Source of the DNA: Ascarosepion bandense
Taxonomy: Eukaryota > Mollusca > Cephalopoda > Sepiida > Sepiidae
Reading direction: 5' to 3'
Assembly (NCBI GenBank): GCA_037127315.1
Contig: JBBBDQ010001186.1
Coordinates: forward strand, 3,492,501 to 3,556,500
Length of the DNA stretch: 64,000 bases
Within the stretch, counting starts at the first letter, position 1; each line of letters starts with the position of its first letter. The position numbers and the translations under genes are program-made. This document shows, one piece after another, positions 21,690 through 31,429 of this stretch. The notes beneath the pieces are model-generated. The model did not search any database, was not told where the DNA came from, and saw nothing but the letters and a program-made list of their open reading frames with translations.

Positions 21690-21880
21690 TTTTTAACAGA
21701 GTTCATATTGCAATTTTTTTATGTTAATGGTTTTCTCTAGTATCTTGATGTTAACGGTTTTCTCCAGTATTTTTACCAGAGCTCATATTGCAATTTTAAC
21801 ACTAATGATTCTCTAGTGTAGTTTTTTATACCAGAGCTCATATTGCAATTTTGACACTAATGATTTTCTCTGTCACTCCG
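21690..21880 (+). repeat. Three ~65-bp tandem units
   Basis: Units share AGAGCTCATATTGCAATTTT and a following TTAATGATTTTCTCTAGT-like stretch. Confidence 0.75.
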
Positions 21881-22089
21881 TATAAGTGGTTCCCACACTG
21901 TGTTAATTTCTATGCTTGGTCGGTTTAGGAGATATTTATAGCCTAGCATATGTGCTGATTCGTTAAGTGTACGTAATTTCTATAAATACTACCTCATTTC
22001 AGAAATATAGACAAATACTAAAGGCAATGAAGGTAAGAGAAACCAGGGTAAAACTGCAACTAATATGCTTAATTAGATTTTGTACCTGG

Positions 22090-22396
22090 TAGAACGGTTG
22101 TGGTACAGTGGATATCGGCTCGGAACGAGAAGCCGGGGAGCCGAGTTCGAATGCCAGTTGAATCCATTGTATTCACTTACGCGCAAATACCCTTGGGAAA
22201 GGTATTAATCCGTCTCTTCCTTCCAGTTATGGGTTAAATAGCAGGACAGATTGGGTTCTATAGCCTTGGTCGGCAACGAGTCTACCGTAGAAAGCAATGG
22301 CAACCTAGTGCGGGATAATCTTCTGCCCAGTCAGTCATGTCTCTTTCGAGACATAATCGCCCAAGCGTATATCACGTATGGCACGTAACAGACTGA
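22090..22396 (+). mobile_element. tRNA-derived SINE
   Basis: Full length, from GTTGTGGTACAGTGGATATC to ACAGACTGAGCTGG. It shares subfamily variants with 6.70 kb. Confidence 0.9.
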
Positions 22397-22529
22397 GCTG
22401 GTAAAACAAAAACGAAGAATATGATCATAGGTCAAAAGTTACTGAGAGTAAAAAACAGAAATTTAGGAGAACCACGACCGTTCACATCCTTTAATGATTA
22501 CTTTAAGCGGGAATTCACATTGTGTATCT

Positions 22530-22531
<2 letters not shown>

Positions 22532-22576
<45 letters not shown>
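22532..22576. repeat. (TA)n microsatellite
   Basis: TA run with no other content. Confidence 0.95.
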
Positions 22577-22578
<2 letters not shown>

Positions 22579-22774
22579 GATCTGAAATAATGTCCGGTGT
22601 ATACACATTAGGTAATACAGTTTGGTCTCGTACAAACCCGGATGAATGTACATACAATATTATTTCGGTAGTCGTGACTAATTCCTCATCCATTATTTTA
22701 AACTTTTTCTATGCGTTTCTTCTAAAACTGTTATGTGTTCAAAAAACATTGGATAATTACTTAATATATAACTC

Positions 22775-22798
22775 CTGACGATAGCGAAAGCTTGAAAC
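22775..22798 (+). ncRNA. Hammerhead-like core, family C
   Basis: CTGACGA (22775-22781), hairpin AGC-GAAA-GCT, GAAAC (22794-22798). A (TA)n tract starts about 25 bp downstream at 22822. Confidence 0.35.
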
Positions 22799-22821
22799 CA
22801 TGGTAGCGGAATCCTAATTTG

Positions 22822-22854
22822 AATATATATATATATATATATATATATTTATGT

Positions 22855-22895
<41 letters not shown>

Positions 22896-22982
22896 TTCAG
22901 ATATATATATATATATATGTGTGTGTGTATATTTCAGATATATATATATATATATGTATATTTCAGATATATATATATATGT

Positions 22983-23017
<35 letters not shown>

Positions 23018-23138
23018 TTCATATATATATATATGTATATATATATGTATATTTCAGATATATATATATATGTATATTTCAGATATATATATATATATAT
23101 GTATATTTCAGATATATATATATATATATATATTTCAG

Positions 23139-23172
<34 letters not shown>

Positions 23173-23239
23173 TTCAGATATATATATATGTATATTTCAG
23201 ATATATATATATATGTATGTATATTTCATATATATATAT

Positions 23240-23272
<33 letters not shown>

Positions 23273-23294
23273 TTCAGATATATATATATATTTC

Positions 23295-23340
<46 letters not shown>
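22822..23340. repeat. Compound (TA)n array with TTTCAG/TTTCAT interruptions
   Basis: About 520 bp of TA runs broken roughly every 25-40 bp by GTATATTTCAGA or TTTCATA. Three overlapping frames of 174-177 codons are open only because the repeat lacks stop codons in those frames; they are not genes. Confidence 0.95.
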
Positions 23341-23343
<3 letters not shown>

Positions 23344-23344
23344 T

Positions 23345-23945
23345 GAAATTTTTTCAGCCAGTAAGATTACTAGCAAGACGGTAAGTGCCACACAGAGATC
23401 CGCAGGCGAGTTGGCATGGCAAAAGACGCATTCCAGAAGCTGAGTAAAGTATTAAAGAGGCAGGAAAATTTCGCTAAAAACAAACAAGAGAATGCTAGAT
23501 TGCTCTGTGATGTCAGTTCTGCAATATGGCACTAAATGCTCGATAATATCATCAAAGGTGAAGGAAAAACTTAAAGCAACTGAAATGTGTTTCTACAGAA
23601 TTATGCTGCGAATATCATGGATCGAGCATGAGGTTTTGGAAAGGATGGAAACGAAAAGGAAATTAATACTAATCATCAGGAAAAGACAGTTAAATTACCT
23701 GGGACATGCAATGAGGAAGGTGGGCTTGGAGAACTTGATACTAACAGGCCAGATAGAGAGAAAAAGAGACAGAGGAAAAACAGCGGATAACATGTTTGAA
23801 AAACATGATCCGGTGGATGACGAAACGAGGGTTGCGTGGTGTAACAAGCGTGATAAAAGCCACCAGGGACAGGGAGACGTGGAAAGCCATGATCGCCTAC
23901 GTCCTGAAGGGACAGGGCGCAGAGAAAAAGAAGAAAACATGTATT
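23345..23945 (+). mobile_element. RTE LINE 3' end fragment
   Basis: Frame 23492-24028 carries CSVMSVLQYGTKCSIISSKV, the blocks RIMLRISWIEHEVLERMETK and IRKRQLNYLGHAMRKVGLEN, ending in the ATRDRETW / YVLKGQG region by a frame change. The tail is AAAGAAGAAAA. It is 5'-truncated just after a (TA)n array. The extra codons after about 23940 are flanking DNA. Confidence 0.85.
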
Positions 23946-24062
23946 TCGAGATATGTGACCTTCATTTTTTGCTCTTTTATGCTCCGCTGGATCATTTACC
24001 CATTTCTTTATTTACGCATTCATTTTAATCGTAAATTTATTTATTTTCTTATATATATATAT

Positions 24063-24283
24063 CCAGCTCGATCACCGAAGTTAAGCAACGTTGAGCCTGG
24101 TCAGTAGTTGGGTAGGTGACCACTTGGGATGTGCGTTGTGGTGCGGTGGATGTCGGCTTGGAGGGGGAAATCGGTGAGCCGATTTCCAATTTCAGTCGAT
24201 CACACTGTATTCACTTGCGCACTAGTACCCTTGGGAAAGGTATTAACCCGTACGTTCCCTCCAATTATGGGTTAAATAATTGA
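24063..24283 (+). mobile_element. 5S rRNA-headed / tRNA composite SINE
   Basis: 5S part: CGATCACCGAAGTTAAGCAA, CGTTGAGCCTGGTCAGTAG and GGTGACCACTTGGGATG, with the 3' end of the 5S deleted. Then the tRNA head (TGTGGTGCGGTGGATGTCGG, GAAATCGGTGAGCCGATTTC) and core up to ATTATGGGTTAAATAA, where it stops. The copy at 35.97-36.25 kb stops at the same core position. Confidence 0.85.
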
Positions 24284-24456
24284 GATCCGCTGTTCATGCG
24301 ATGTGTGGCAGATATCTGCACCAATTGTTTGTTATCAGCGGTTCCAAAAAGTGTGGATGGTACTACACAATGCCTTCATCACTATAAACAAATCTCTGTG
24401 TGGATGTCTTACTAAGGTTAGAGCCTCGTACATCGAAATCGATGGGAGAGTCCATA

Positions 24457-24458
<2 letters not shown>

Positions 24459-24502
<44 letters not shown>
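24459..24502. repeat. (TA)n microsatellite
   Basis: TA run at the 3' end of the minus-strand SINE below. Confidence 0.95.
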
Positions 24503-24505
<3 letters not shown>

Positions 24506-24640
24506 ATCCGCAGACAGATCCGTTTCGCTGTATCACAGCTCATCAGTACGGTTAGATTCCGATTGCTTTTAACCCAGGATTGAAACCCGACCGAATTGGC
24601 GTCATTCGGCGATTCTATCTCTGGGCTATGGGTGTTCAGT
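24503..24640 (-). mobile_element. tRNA-headed SINE with hammerhead-like module, reverse copy
   Basis: On the minus strand: tRNA-like head (CCCAGAGATAGAATCGCCGA, TCGGTCGGGTTTCAATCCTG), spacer, CTGATGAGCTGTGATACAGC, CGAAACGGATC, then (TA)n. Same family as 18.2 kb. Confidence 0.6.
24522..24546 (-). ncRNA. Hammerhead-like core, family A, perfect stem
   Basis: CTGATGA (24546-24540), hairpin GCTGT-GAT-ACAGC with five perfect pairs, GAAAC (24526-24522). A (TA)n tract follows 20 bp downstream. Confidence 0.45.
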
Positions 24641-24839
24641 GGAAGAAGGCAGACTTTTTAGTGTGTATATTGTCATTATACCCGCCCAATTGCCAGAGTG
24701 CTCTAATCTATTACTGAATGAGCGATGCGTACATGACAGAGTAGCTACTGTTTTTCAAAGTCTACCATTCTTCCAGAGTGCTCAATCAGGGTGGGGGAGG
24801 GTGGGAGAGCGTAAATATATATATGTATATTATTTTAGT

Positions 24840-24968
24840 TTCTCCGACCTGTAGTTGGCTTCTTTTTGCTAATGCCCATTCAGTTTTCTTAACTTTTATG
24901 CCCAATCCTTTCTACTGTCTTCTTTTGCTTACTGTTCTGTAACGTCTGATTGTTGCATTACTACTACA
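24840..24968 (-). pseudogene. RTE RT fragment, 3' piece of a split copy
   Basis: The minus strand reads KKTEWALAKR and related blocks (compare KKTECIVISKRSSP in better copies). Together with 25690-25845 it is one RTE copy split by a Gypsy-like segment. Confidence 0.55.
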
Positions 24969-24969
24969 C

Positions 24970-25690
24970 TAACCGCTGATCTTATGATCACACATGAAAC
25001 GTTCGTGAAGGTGATCTTCTGCGCCGTTTGCTTCTTCGCAGGGATATAATCACAGGGTCTCCATTAGAAGTGTCATCTATGCTGGGTGCCGGTTCATCTA
25101 ACCTCTCTGAAGTCGGATGTTTGTTGTGGTGCAGTGGATATTGACTCGGAACGTGAAATAGGAGTTGTCGAGTTCGAATTCCAGTTGAATTCACATACAC
25201 GCAAATACCCTTGGGAAAGGTATTAATCCGTCACTTCCTTCCAGTTATGGATTAAATAACAGGACAGATTGGGTTCTATAGCCTTGGCTGGCAACCTGTC
25301 TACCGCAGAAAGGAATGGCAACCTACTGTGGAACAATGTTACTTCCGAGACATGATCGCCCAAGCATGTATCACATATGGCACTTAAATGACTGACTGAC
25401 TCTCTGAAGACGCGTCGGAACAGCTCGTCGTCGGGCCTGGTCCCACTATGAGCCTCAGATCTTTAACATGACGTGGAAGTACGTTGATCAACATAATTTG
25501 CGCAATAGCAATTACGGTGACAAGCCCAACTCCGTATTTGGTGGTACATCGTGCATGTGAGAGGTTTATCCACATTCGGTCACCTGTTTTTGTTGGTCGG
25601 GTGAGACGCAATGAAATCCGGGAATCAGCCAAATGTCAAACGCTTTACCTGCCATTTGCGTGTGGTTTCCCGTTTGCCGAACTAGCTTGT
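24970..25690 (-). pseudogene. Probable Ty3/Gypsy Pol C-terminus, split by a SINE
   Basis: A minus-strand frame from about 25640 runs with KTGDRMWINLSHARCTT and VLPRHVKDLRLIVG, stops at the SINE (25399-25113), and resumes in the same frame beyond it as DEPAPSIDDTSNGDPVI, LRRSKRRRR and a stop near 24995. The order basic patch, RHV-x-LR, acidic/proline linker, LRRSxRxRxxP is that of the integrase tail of Ty3/Gypsy elements; I infer the class from this pattern alone. It lies between two direct repeats of about 29 bp (24939-24968, 25694-25722). Confidence 0.5.
25113..25399 (+). mobile_element. tRNA-derived SINE with 10-bp target duplication
   Basis: Full SINE ending AAATGACTGACTGA. CTCTCTGAAG flanks it at 25103-25112 and 25400-25409. 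Removing it restores the frame of the Gypsy-like tail. Confidence 0.92.
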
Positions 25691-25845
25691 TTTGTAACGT
25701 CTTTTGTTGCATTACTACTACAGCTACCTTGTTTAGAATGTCCTGCATTTTCTTTTCCATATCTGCTATCAGCATCGTGTCATTCACGAATCTTATATTG
25801 GTGAGATTTGGGCCACCAGTGACGAATCTTCAAAAGTCTAACGGT
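25690..25845 (-). pseudogene. RTE RT fragment with mutated YADD box
   Basis: The minus strand reads GGPNLTNIRF then VNDTMLIADMEKKMQDILNK; the catalytic YADD has become FVND, so this RT was inactive or decayed. Confidence 0.65.
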
Positions 25846-25951
25846 CAACACGGAAGACACATTCCCTTCATTATCAATAACCCCAACCAACCCCACAACA
25901 ACAACGAACCAAATATAAACAGCGGATGATTTCAGTTCTTGCTTATTCCTC

Positions 25952-25983
25952 CTGATGAAACGTTGGACACCCAACGTTGAAAC
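25952..25983 (+). ncRNA. Hammerhead-like core, family D, 8-bp stem
   Basis: CTGATGA (25952-25958), hairpin ACGTTGG-ACAC-CCAACGT extended by one A-T pair, then GAAAC (25979-25983). This is the best-paired copy in the window. (TA)n starts 65 bp downstream at 26048. Confidence 0.45.
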
Positions 25984-26045
25984 AAACATATGATTGTAGA
26001 GGACATATATAGAAAAAATTATGTACATGTTCTAAAACATAATTT

Positions 26046-26098
<53 letters not shown>

Positions 26099-26110
26099 AA
26101 CATAATTTAC

Positions 26111-26148
<38 letters not shown>

Positions 26149-26156
26149 ACAAGCTG

Positions 26157-26198
<42 letters not shown>

Positions 26199-26200
26199 TT
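26046..26200. repeat. (TA)n, (GA)n and (GATA)n microsatellites
   Basis: TA run 26048-26096, a short repeat of ATAATTTACAA plus TA, GA run 26131-26148, GATA run 26158-26197. Confidence 0.95.
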
Positions 26201-26261
26201 AACTTAATGAGCAAGTGAGTTTTTAGGTTGTCCGACATTTTTTTTTCCAGAATTTTACACA

Positions 26262-26348
26262 ACTTGTAAAATCGATATGCATTCGCACGTATCATTATTA
26301 ATTTTCAGACTGATTTATTTTTGTTCTTTCTCACTTAAAAGGTCATCG
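26262..26348 (+). repeat. 85-bp exact duplicate (pair with 29.24 kb)
   Basis: GTAAAATCGATATGCATTCG through AAGGTCATCGAT is, as read, identical to 29236-29322. It is unlike the aged repeats around it, so the copy event was recent. Confidence 0.85.
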
Positions 26349-27234
26349 ATTTTTCAGTTAGATTAACAATCGACGAAATTAACAATTAAATTTGTTTTTT
26401 CAGTATTTCTGGTCTTCGTTTTCTGTGTCAGCCGTTCAAATTTGGACAAAAACTTGCAGAACACACCTTAATAAGTGCTAAGTACTACAGCAATTATAAT
26501 AATATTGAGAGAAATTATTATTCTCCAGCGGGTCGAGGGTGGGGGAAGTCTGTTCGCCTGACTGTCTATTGCTTCACTCTCCATACCTTGCCTCGAATTC
26601 TGTCTGGGATAGGCTCAATTGTGCACAGTCTATTTGATTCTGATAAAACTGAGTCCATTTGCACAATTCACAGTGAACTGCCGATCATACCCAATTCTCT
26701 TTGTTCATGGACGTTTATGTAAATATTCGTTGTTGTTCTAACAGATCATAGCTTTAAAGCTAGAACGCACCGTCCTGCTTCCACGATGTCGAAACACCCT
26801 CATTTCCCCTGTGTTTCAAGAAGAAGGTTCCTCTAGAGCAGCTTATTCTCAAAAACAGACACTTTATGGAACAAACTTCCGCATAAATGCTTAACTGAAG
26901 GAAACTCTTATACCACTTATGTGACTGGTCTCCTTTTCGATATAATCTTCACTACCTATGAGATATCATTCACAAAGTTTGACTATTTAACTTGAATGGT
27001 CTACAGCCCTTGCATGAGTAAAATTTAATATATAAAAAGTTTACCAATTCTGATGCTTTGGAGTATACGACTTATTGTCACAAGTGCCTCGAATCGAACA
27101 AGTTGGGGAAGGATGATCGCCAATTGGTGCATTCTCAAGAGAAACAATAATAATTTTGGAATAATGAATTAACAGTTAATTTAAAATAAAAGGAATTCAT
27201 TACGAGAATTTAAAACGAAAAAATGGTGACTATA
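26349..27234. other. Mostly unassigned; weak LINE-B relic near 26.86-26.94 kb
   Basis: About 26857-26935 (plus) reads like TLWNKLPHKCLTEGN, close to the LINE-B block SRLWNSLPHDCFPEGYN. The rest shows no feature. Confidence 0.35.
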
Positions 27235-27765
27235 TCTTTGCAACTTCAAAATGATAATAATTAACTTCAAAATGGACTTATTTTCAGGTAAAAATGTTAA
27301 TCAACTCCAAAATGGATTAATCAACTTCAAAATGGATCAATCAACTTCAAATTGGAAAACGAAAAAACAAATTTTCAATTTACCAAAAAAAAAACAAAAA
27401 AACAAAACATCTCAATTTGAAGTTATTTATTCTAATTTAAAGTTGTTTATTCTTATTTTGAAGTTGATTTTTTTCGGTTTTTGACATTTTCTTAATTTGA
27501 AGTTGATTAACCCATTTTGAAGTTGATTGTTCCATTTTAAAGTTGATTGATCTAATTTGAATTTGATTAATCCAATTTGAAGTTGACTATTTCTCATTTT
27601 GAAGTTGTTTTCCAATTTGAAGTTGATTAATCCATTATGAAGTTGATTAATTCATTTTGAAGTTGATTGGTCTATTTTGAAGTTGATTAATCTATTTTGG
27701 TTAATTTTTTTACCTGAAAATAAGTCCATTTTGAAGTTGATTATTATCATTTTGAAATTGAAAAG
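27235..27765. repeat. Foldback minisatellite (large inverted repeat)
   Basis: The left arm is made of AACTTCAAAATGG units. The right arm is made of the complement, CCATTTTGAAGTTGATTAAT, repeated about ten times. The outer ends pair exactly in order: ATGATAATAATTAACTTCAA and ACTTATTTTCAGGTAAAAA at 27250-27295 oppose TTTTTACCTGAAAATAAGT and TTGAAGTTGATTATTATCAT at 27708-27752. It could form a hairpin of more than 180 bp with slipped registers. No coding content. Confidence 0.85.
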
Positions 27766-28030
27766 GCATAGATTCAGAAAAGTGAATTTTAACTTCTCAG
27801 CTTGAATAGAATCTGCTGGAAGAAATAAAATATTCTTTTTTCGTCTGGCTATTTTCAAAGAAACTTTCCAATCTTAAGTTCTTCATCTAATGAGTTATTC
27901 GTTATCTATCCTTTTTATTCTTACAATATTCAATTCCTACCACCTCATTTTTGTTCTTGCAACGCATATAATTTATTCTAATCATTTGAACAAAAATCCT
28001 CTACATTGGGTGCCTTTCGAGTTTTGTACT
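27766..28030. other. Unassigned spacer
   Basis: No recognisable feature. Confidence 0.35.
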
Positions 28031-28032
28031 GA

Positions 28033-28343
28033 GCATATGCATTGCGGTGCAATGTATATAATCTCGAAACGAAAAATCGGAAAGCCGAGTTCGAATTCCA
28101 GTTGAATTCGTTTCATTCGTAAAGTGCAAATACCTTTGGGAAAAGGTACTAATCCATCTTTTCTCCCTCGAGATATGGGTTAAATCGCAAAACGGATTTG
28201 GTTCTATAACCTTGTTTGGCAGCCAGTCTACCACAGAAAGCAATAGCAAACTACTGCTGGAAAATCTTCTGCCCTGTCAGTTCATGTCTTTTTAACGACA
28301 TGATCGCCCGTGCGTGTATCACGTATGGCAGTTAACTGACTGA
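28033..28343 (+). mobile_element. tRNA-derived SINE, diverged
   Basis: Head GCATTGCGGTGCAATGTATA, GAAAGCCGAGTTCGAATTCC, full core with many substitutions, end TTAACTGACTGATA. Confidence 0.85.
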
Positions 28344-28459
28344 TATAGTGAAAGTGAATATCACAAAATTGTCATTATTTTATATAATAAAAAATTAGTT
28401 AAATTCTAGGGAAGTTGAAAAATAGCCATTACAATAAGAAATATTTTTTTCTTTTTCCC

Positions 28460-29140
28460 CTCCTCTCTCCAGAATTTAAAATGAAAAATATTTTCATTTT
28501 TCGTGATGTGCCTGAAAAGAAAATACAAACAAGAATTCTTGCAGATGGTAGAAAAAAAGTGAGATGTAAGGACAAAAGATAAATTGCAAAAAGTTGGATT
28601 TTATGATATACAGCAAAAGGAAGAATCCAACATGAAAATTATAAATTAAATTATAAATTGCAGATAAAAAAATCAAGCAAGTACAATAATTTAAATATCT
28701 GGGAAATGTTTGACAGAGAACTGAGAAAAAATCCGAAGAGGCATTGGAATAGTAAAAAATGCCCTCGAAAAGCTAAGCAAAGTATTTTGAAACGAAGTTT
28801 TCGTCAGAAATAAAGGGGAGTTGAATTCTTACGTTTATCAGTCTTTCTATATGACATTGAATAATGGACAATTTTCACACAGAAGAAAAAAAACTTTAAG
28901 AGATAGAACTCTCGGTGTACAGAAGGATGCGGAGAATAACATAGTCTGAAAATGTGATCAACAAGGAAGTTTTAGAGAAAATGGCAACTTATACTTTACA
29001 TAAAAAACAGATACTTGAAACATCCCAGGTACATCATAGGGAAAGAGGGCTTGAAAATTTGGACACTCACAGGAACATATTGATGGTATGAGAGGCAGAA
29101 GAAAACAATTCATAATCTACCTAACGCGCTTTCAAGATAT
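28460..29140 (+). pseudogene. Heavily decayed RTE C-terminal half
   Basis: Frame-broken similarity to RTE blocks in order: IKQVQ-like, KYLGN, KNALEKLSKVF, ELNSYVYQSF, LRDRTLGVQKDAENN and GLENLDTHR. Sequence divergence is much greater than in the other RTE copies, so this is an old insertion. Confidence 0.55.
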
Positions 29141-29235
29141 GTTCAATCGAAGCTATAAAGTTCTGTTCAAAATATTTAGATTTCGACATTAAATATTCCT
29201 AAAAGTTGACATGGTGCTCAACAATATCAGTCAAT

Positions 29236-29322
29236 TGTAAAATCGATATGCATTCGCACGTATCATTATTAATTTTCAGACTGATTTATTTTTGTTCTTT
29301 CTCACTTAAAAGGTCATCGATA
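29236..29322 (+). repeat. 85-bp exact duplicate (pair with 26.26 kb)
   Basis: Second copy of the identical stretch described at 26262. It lies between an RTE relic and a GAAA-rich repeat unit. Confidence 0.85.
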
Positions 29323-29334
29323 TTGTAAACCAGC

Positions 29335-29473
29335 CTACTTGGTTTCAGTGAGAGAATGAAAAAAAGTGAAAAAGAAACACCTTGCCAATACCTCTTAAAT
29401 AATGGACTCCTCCGTTTCGATCAGGAGGAAAAACGGAAAACACATATCAGAGACGCCATTTGGTTTAAGTCGG

Positions 29474-29520
<47 letters not shown>

Positions 29521-29565
29521 AAAACAAAGCAAACAACTGAAACAGGGAAATCGTAAAAGTTTCAC
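29335..29565 (+). repeat. GAAA-rich unit (relative of the 0.7-1.9 kb array) with (GAAA)n
   Basis: CTACTTGGTTTCAGTGAGAG, CCTTGCCAATACCTCTTAAA, then a pure (GAAA)n run at 29474-29521. Confidence 0.75.
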
Positions 29566-29639
29566 GGGGGACTTAATTATTAATAAACTAGAACAATTAC
29601 TATGATGTAAGGGTGCTTAATTGATACAAATATGTTGTA

Positions 29640-29835
29640 CTTTTTTAGCAAAACGTTTCTAAACAATAAACAAATTGATATAATTTCATTGTGTTTTTTT
29701 AACCTCTCATATTTTTAAAATCACTGTAAAATCTTTATAAGAACATTAATAATGCAACAAGCTTTGAAATAAAACTAGATGCATTACCGTAAAAAACATT
29801 TTTATTATTGTCTATTTCTAATGCACACATAACGT
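29640..29835 (+). repeat. Dispersed repeat X, copy 1
   Basis: ATTGATATAATTTCATTGTG, AAGAACATTAATAATGCAAC and AATAAAACTAGATGCATTA recur at about 31.44-31.92 and 34.98-35.22 kb in the same orientation. Confidence 0.6.
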
Positions 29836-29904
29836 ACAATTCTAGATTACTCATCAGCCATGCTTCAACTGAGAAACAATTAAGACAAGTATTGTAAATA
29901 TTGT

Positions 29905-30181
29905 GATGTGCATTGCAGTGCAGGCAGTATCGTTTCTGAATGAGAAATCTGAGATTCGAGTTCGAATTCCAGTTGAACTCATTCCGTTCACTTTCGCGCA
30001 AATGCCCTGTGGAAAATAGCCGTCTCTTCTCCCTATGAGTTAAATAGCAGAACAAGACAGATTGGTTTATATGGCCTCGGTTTGTAACCAGACTACCACA
30101 GAATGTAATGGCAACCTACTGCGGGAAAATCTTCTACGCAGTTAGTCACGTCTCTTTCGAGACATAATCGCCCAAGCCTCT
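29905..30181 (+). mobile_element. tRNA-derived SINE, 3'-truncated
   Basis: Head ATTGCAGTGCAGGCAGTATC, GAGTTCGAATTCCAG, core, cut at CATAATCGCCCAAGC where the TCAAAC retroposon begins. Confidence 0.85.
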
Positions 30182-30182
30182 C

Positions 30183-30682
30183 TAGACCTCTGATTGGGCG
30201 GTTGTGAGGAGCATGGAACGACCGCTTAATTGCTGTTGTTTCTAGGTCCACCCTGACCCGGGGTGGTAGCACCTGTTAGGGTCCCAGCTATGGGCAAATA
30301 GTTAATCCCCCAAACTGGGGTCAAAACACTATGAAAGTATAAAAATATACTTTTATAGAAATATATAAATAAAATAGATTTTTATAGAAAAATATACAAT
30401 TTTAAAGAAAAAGAAAATATTCCCATAACACATTTTTTGAATGAAAAAATAATTCTCAGCAAAACATTTTTGAATACAAAATTAAAATACATTTTCAGTT
30501 TCCTAAAATAAAAAATAAGAAAAACAAAAAAAAATTTGTTAAAAAATCTGACTAAATCAACCTTCTCACTATAACCGAACATAAAAACAACAACAAAAAA
30601 AACCCTTTAAAACCCCATCTTTTTGGCATTGAATAACCCACAGAGGTTAATATAACGTTAAACAAAACTCAAACTCAAACCT
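30183..30682 (+). mobile_element. TCAAAC-tailed retroposon, 5'-truncated
   Basis: Starts inside the head at CCTCTGATTGGGCGGTTGTG and ends AAACAAAACTCAAACTCAAA. Internal minisatellite units are few and diverged. It lies on the opposite strand from the copy at 30.91 kb. Confidence 0.8.
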
Positions 30683-30683
30683 C

Positions 30684-30748
30684 ATAAATAATAGACTATT
30701 CTGTTTTGATCGCTTTGAAAGAGATAAAAAGACATTACTTGATCATAT
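30684..30748 (+). repeat. Fragment of the GAAA-rich dispersed unit
   Basis: CCTCATAAATAATAGACTAT and TCTGTTTTGATCG match the junction part of the 0.7-1.9 kb unit. Confidence 0.55.
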
Positions 30749-30905
30749 GCTTTTCTGGCCTTGAGTATTCTAGGTGTTGCGTTGTCACGACGATCCTTTG
30801 TCGGTTTTTAATGGGCGGTGTTCAGTTGACCTGCATCCATGTTTATCATTGTTTCTCTTTAAAGATTTTCGAATCTATTATGAATTCCATTCTTTTGCTG
30901 ATGTT

Positions 30906-31425
30906 TTAATGTTTGTTTGGGTTTTGTTTAACGGCATATCAACCTCTGTGGGTAATTTAATGCCAAAAAGTAGGTTTTTAGAGTATTTTTTTATGTTCGG
31001 TTATAGTGAGAAGGTTGATTTAGTCAGATTTTAATTAAAATTTGTTTTTAATATTCTTTTATTTTAGAAAACTGAAAAAGTCTTCTAGTTTTGTATTCAA
31101 AAATGTTTTGCTGAGAATAATTTTTTTTCCTTCAAAAATGTTTTCTGGTAATAATCTTTTCTTCAAAAATGTAATTTTTGGTAATATTTTTCCTTCAAAA
31201 ATGTATATTTCTCTATAAAAGTATATTTTTATACTTTCATAGTGTTTTGACCTCAGTTTGGTGGTTAACTATTTGCCCATACCTGGAACTCTAACAGGTG
31301 CTACCACTCCGGGTCATGGTGGACCTGAGAAACAACAGCAATTAAGAGGTGGTTCCATGCTCCTCACAACCTCCCAATCAGAGGCCTTGCTGCCGGATGC
31401 ACTTTACCGTCATGGCCAGGAACAG
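30906..31425 (-). mobile_element. TCAAAC-tailed retroposon
   Basis: Complete in layout on the minus strand: head complement at GCCTTGCTGCCGGATGCACT, tail complement at 30908-30930. A possible imperfect target duplication is TTTTAATGT (30903-30911) and TGTTAATGT (31430-31438). Confidence 0.75.
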
Positions 31426-31429
31426 ATCT

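Larger units (their letters stand above)
21440..22013. mobile_element. Family-E repeat copy (inverted arm plus 3' tail)
   Basis: The minus-strand arm at 21445-21560 has a CTGAAGA core. A plus-strand tail ACTACCTCATTTCAGAAATA ends near 22012. Between them lies a local tandem repeat (21690-21880). Confidence 0.5.

Noticed and set aside
22819..23443. Three overlapping Tyr/Ile-rich open frames of 174-177 codons
   Set aside because: Direct translation of a (TA)n array with TTTCAG interruptions.
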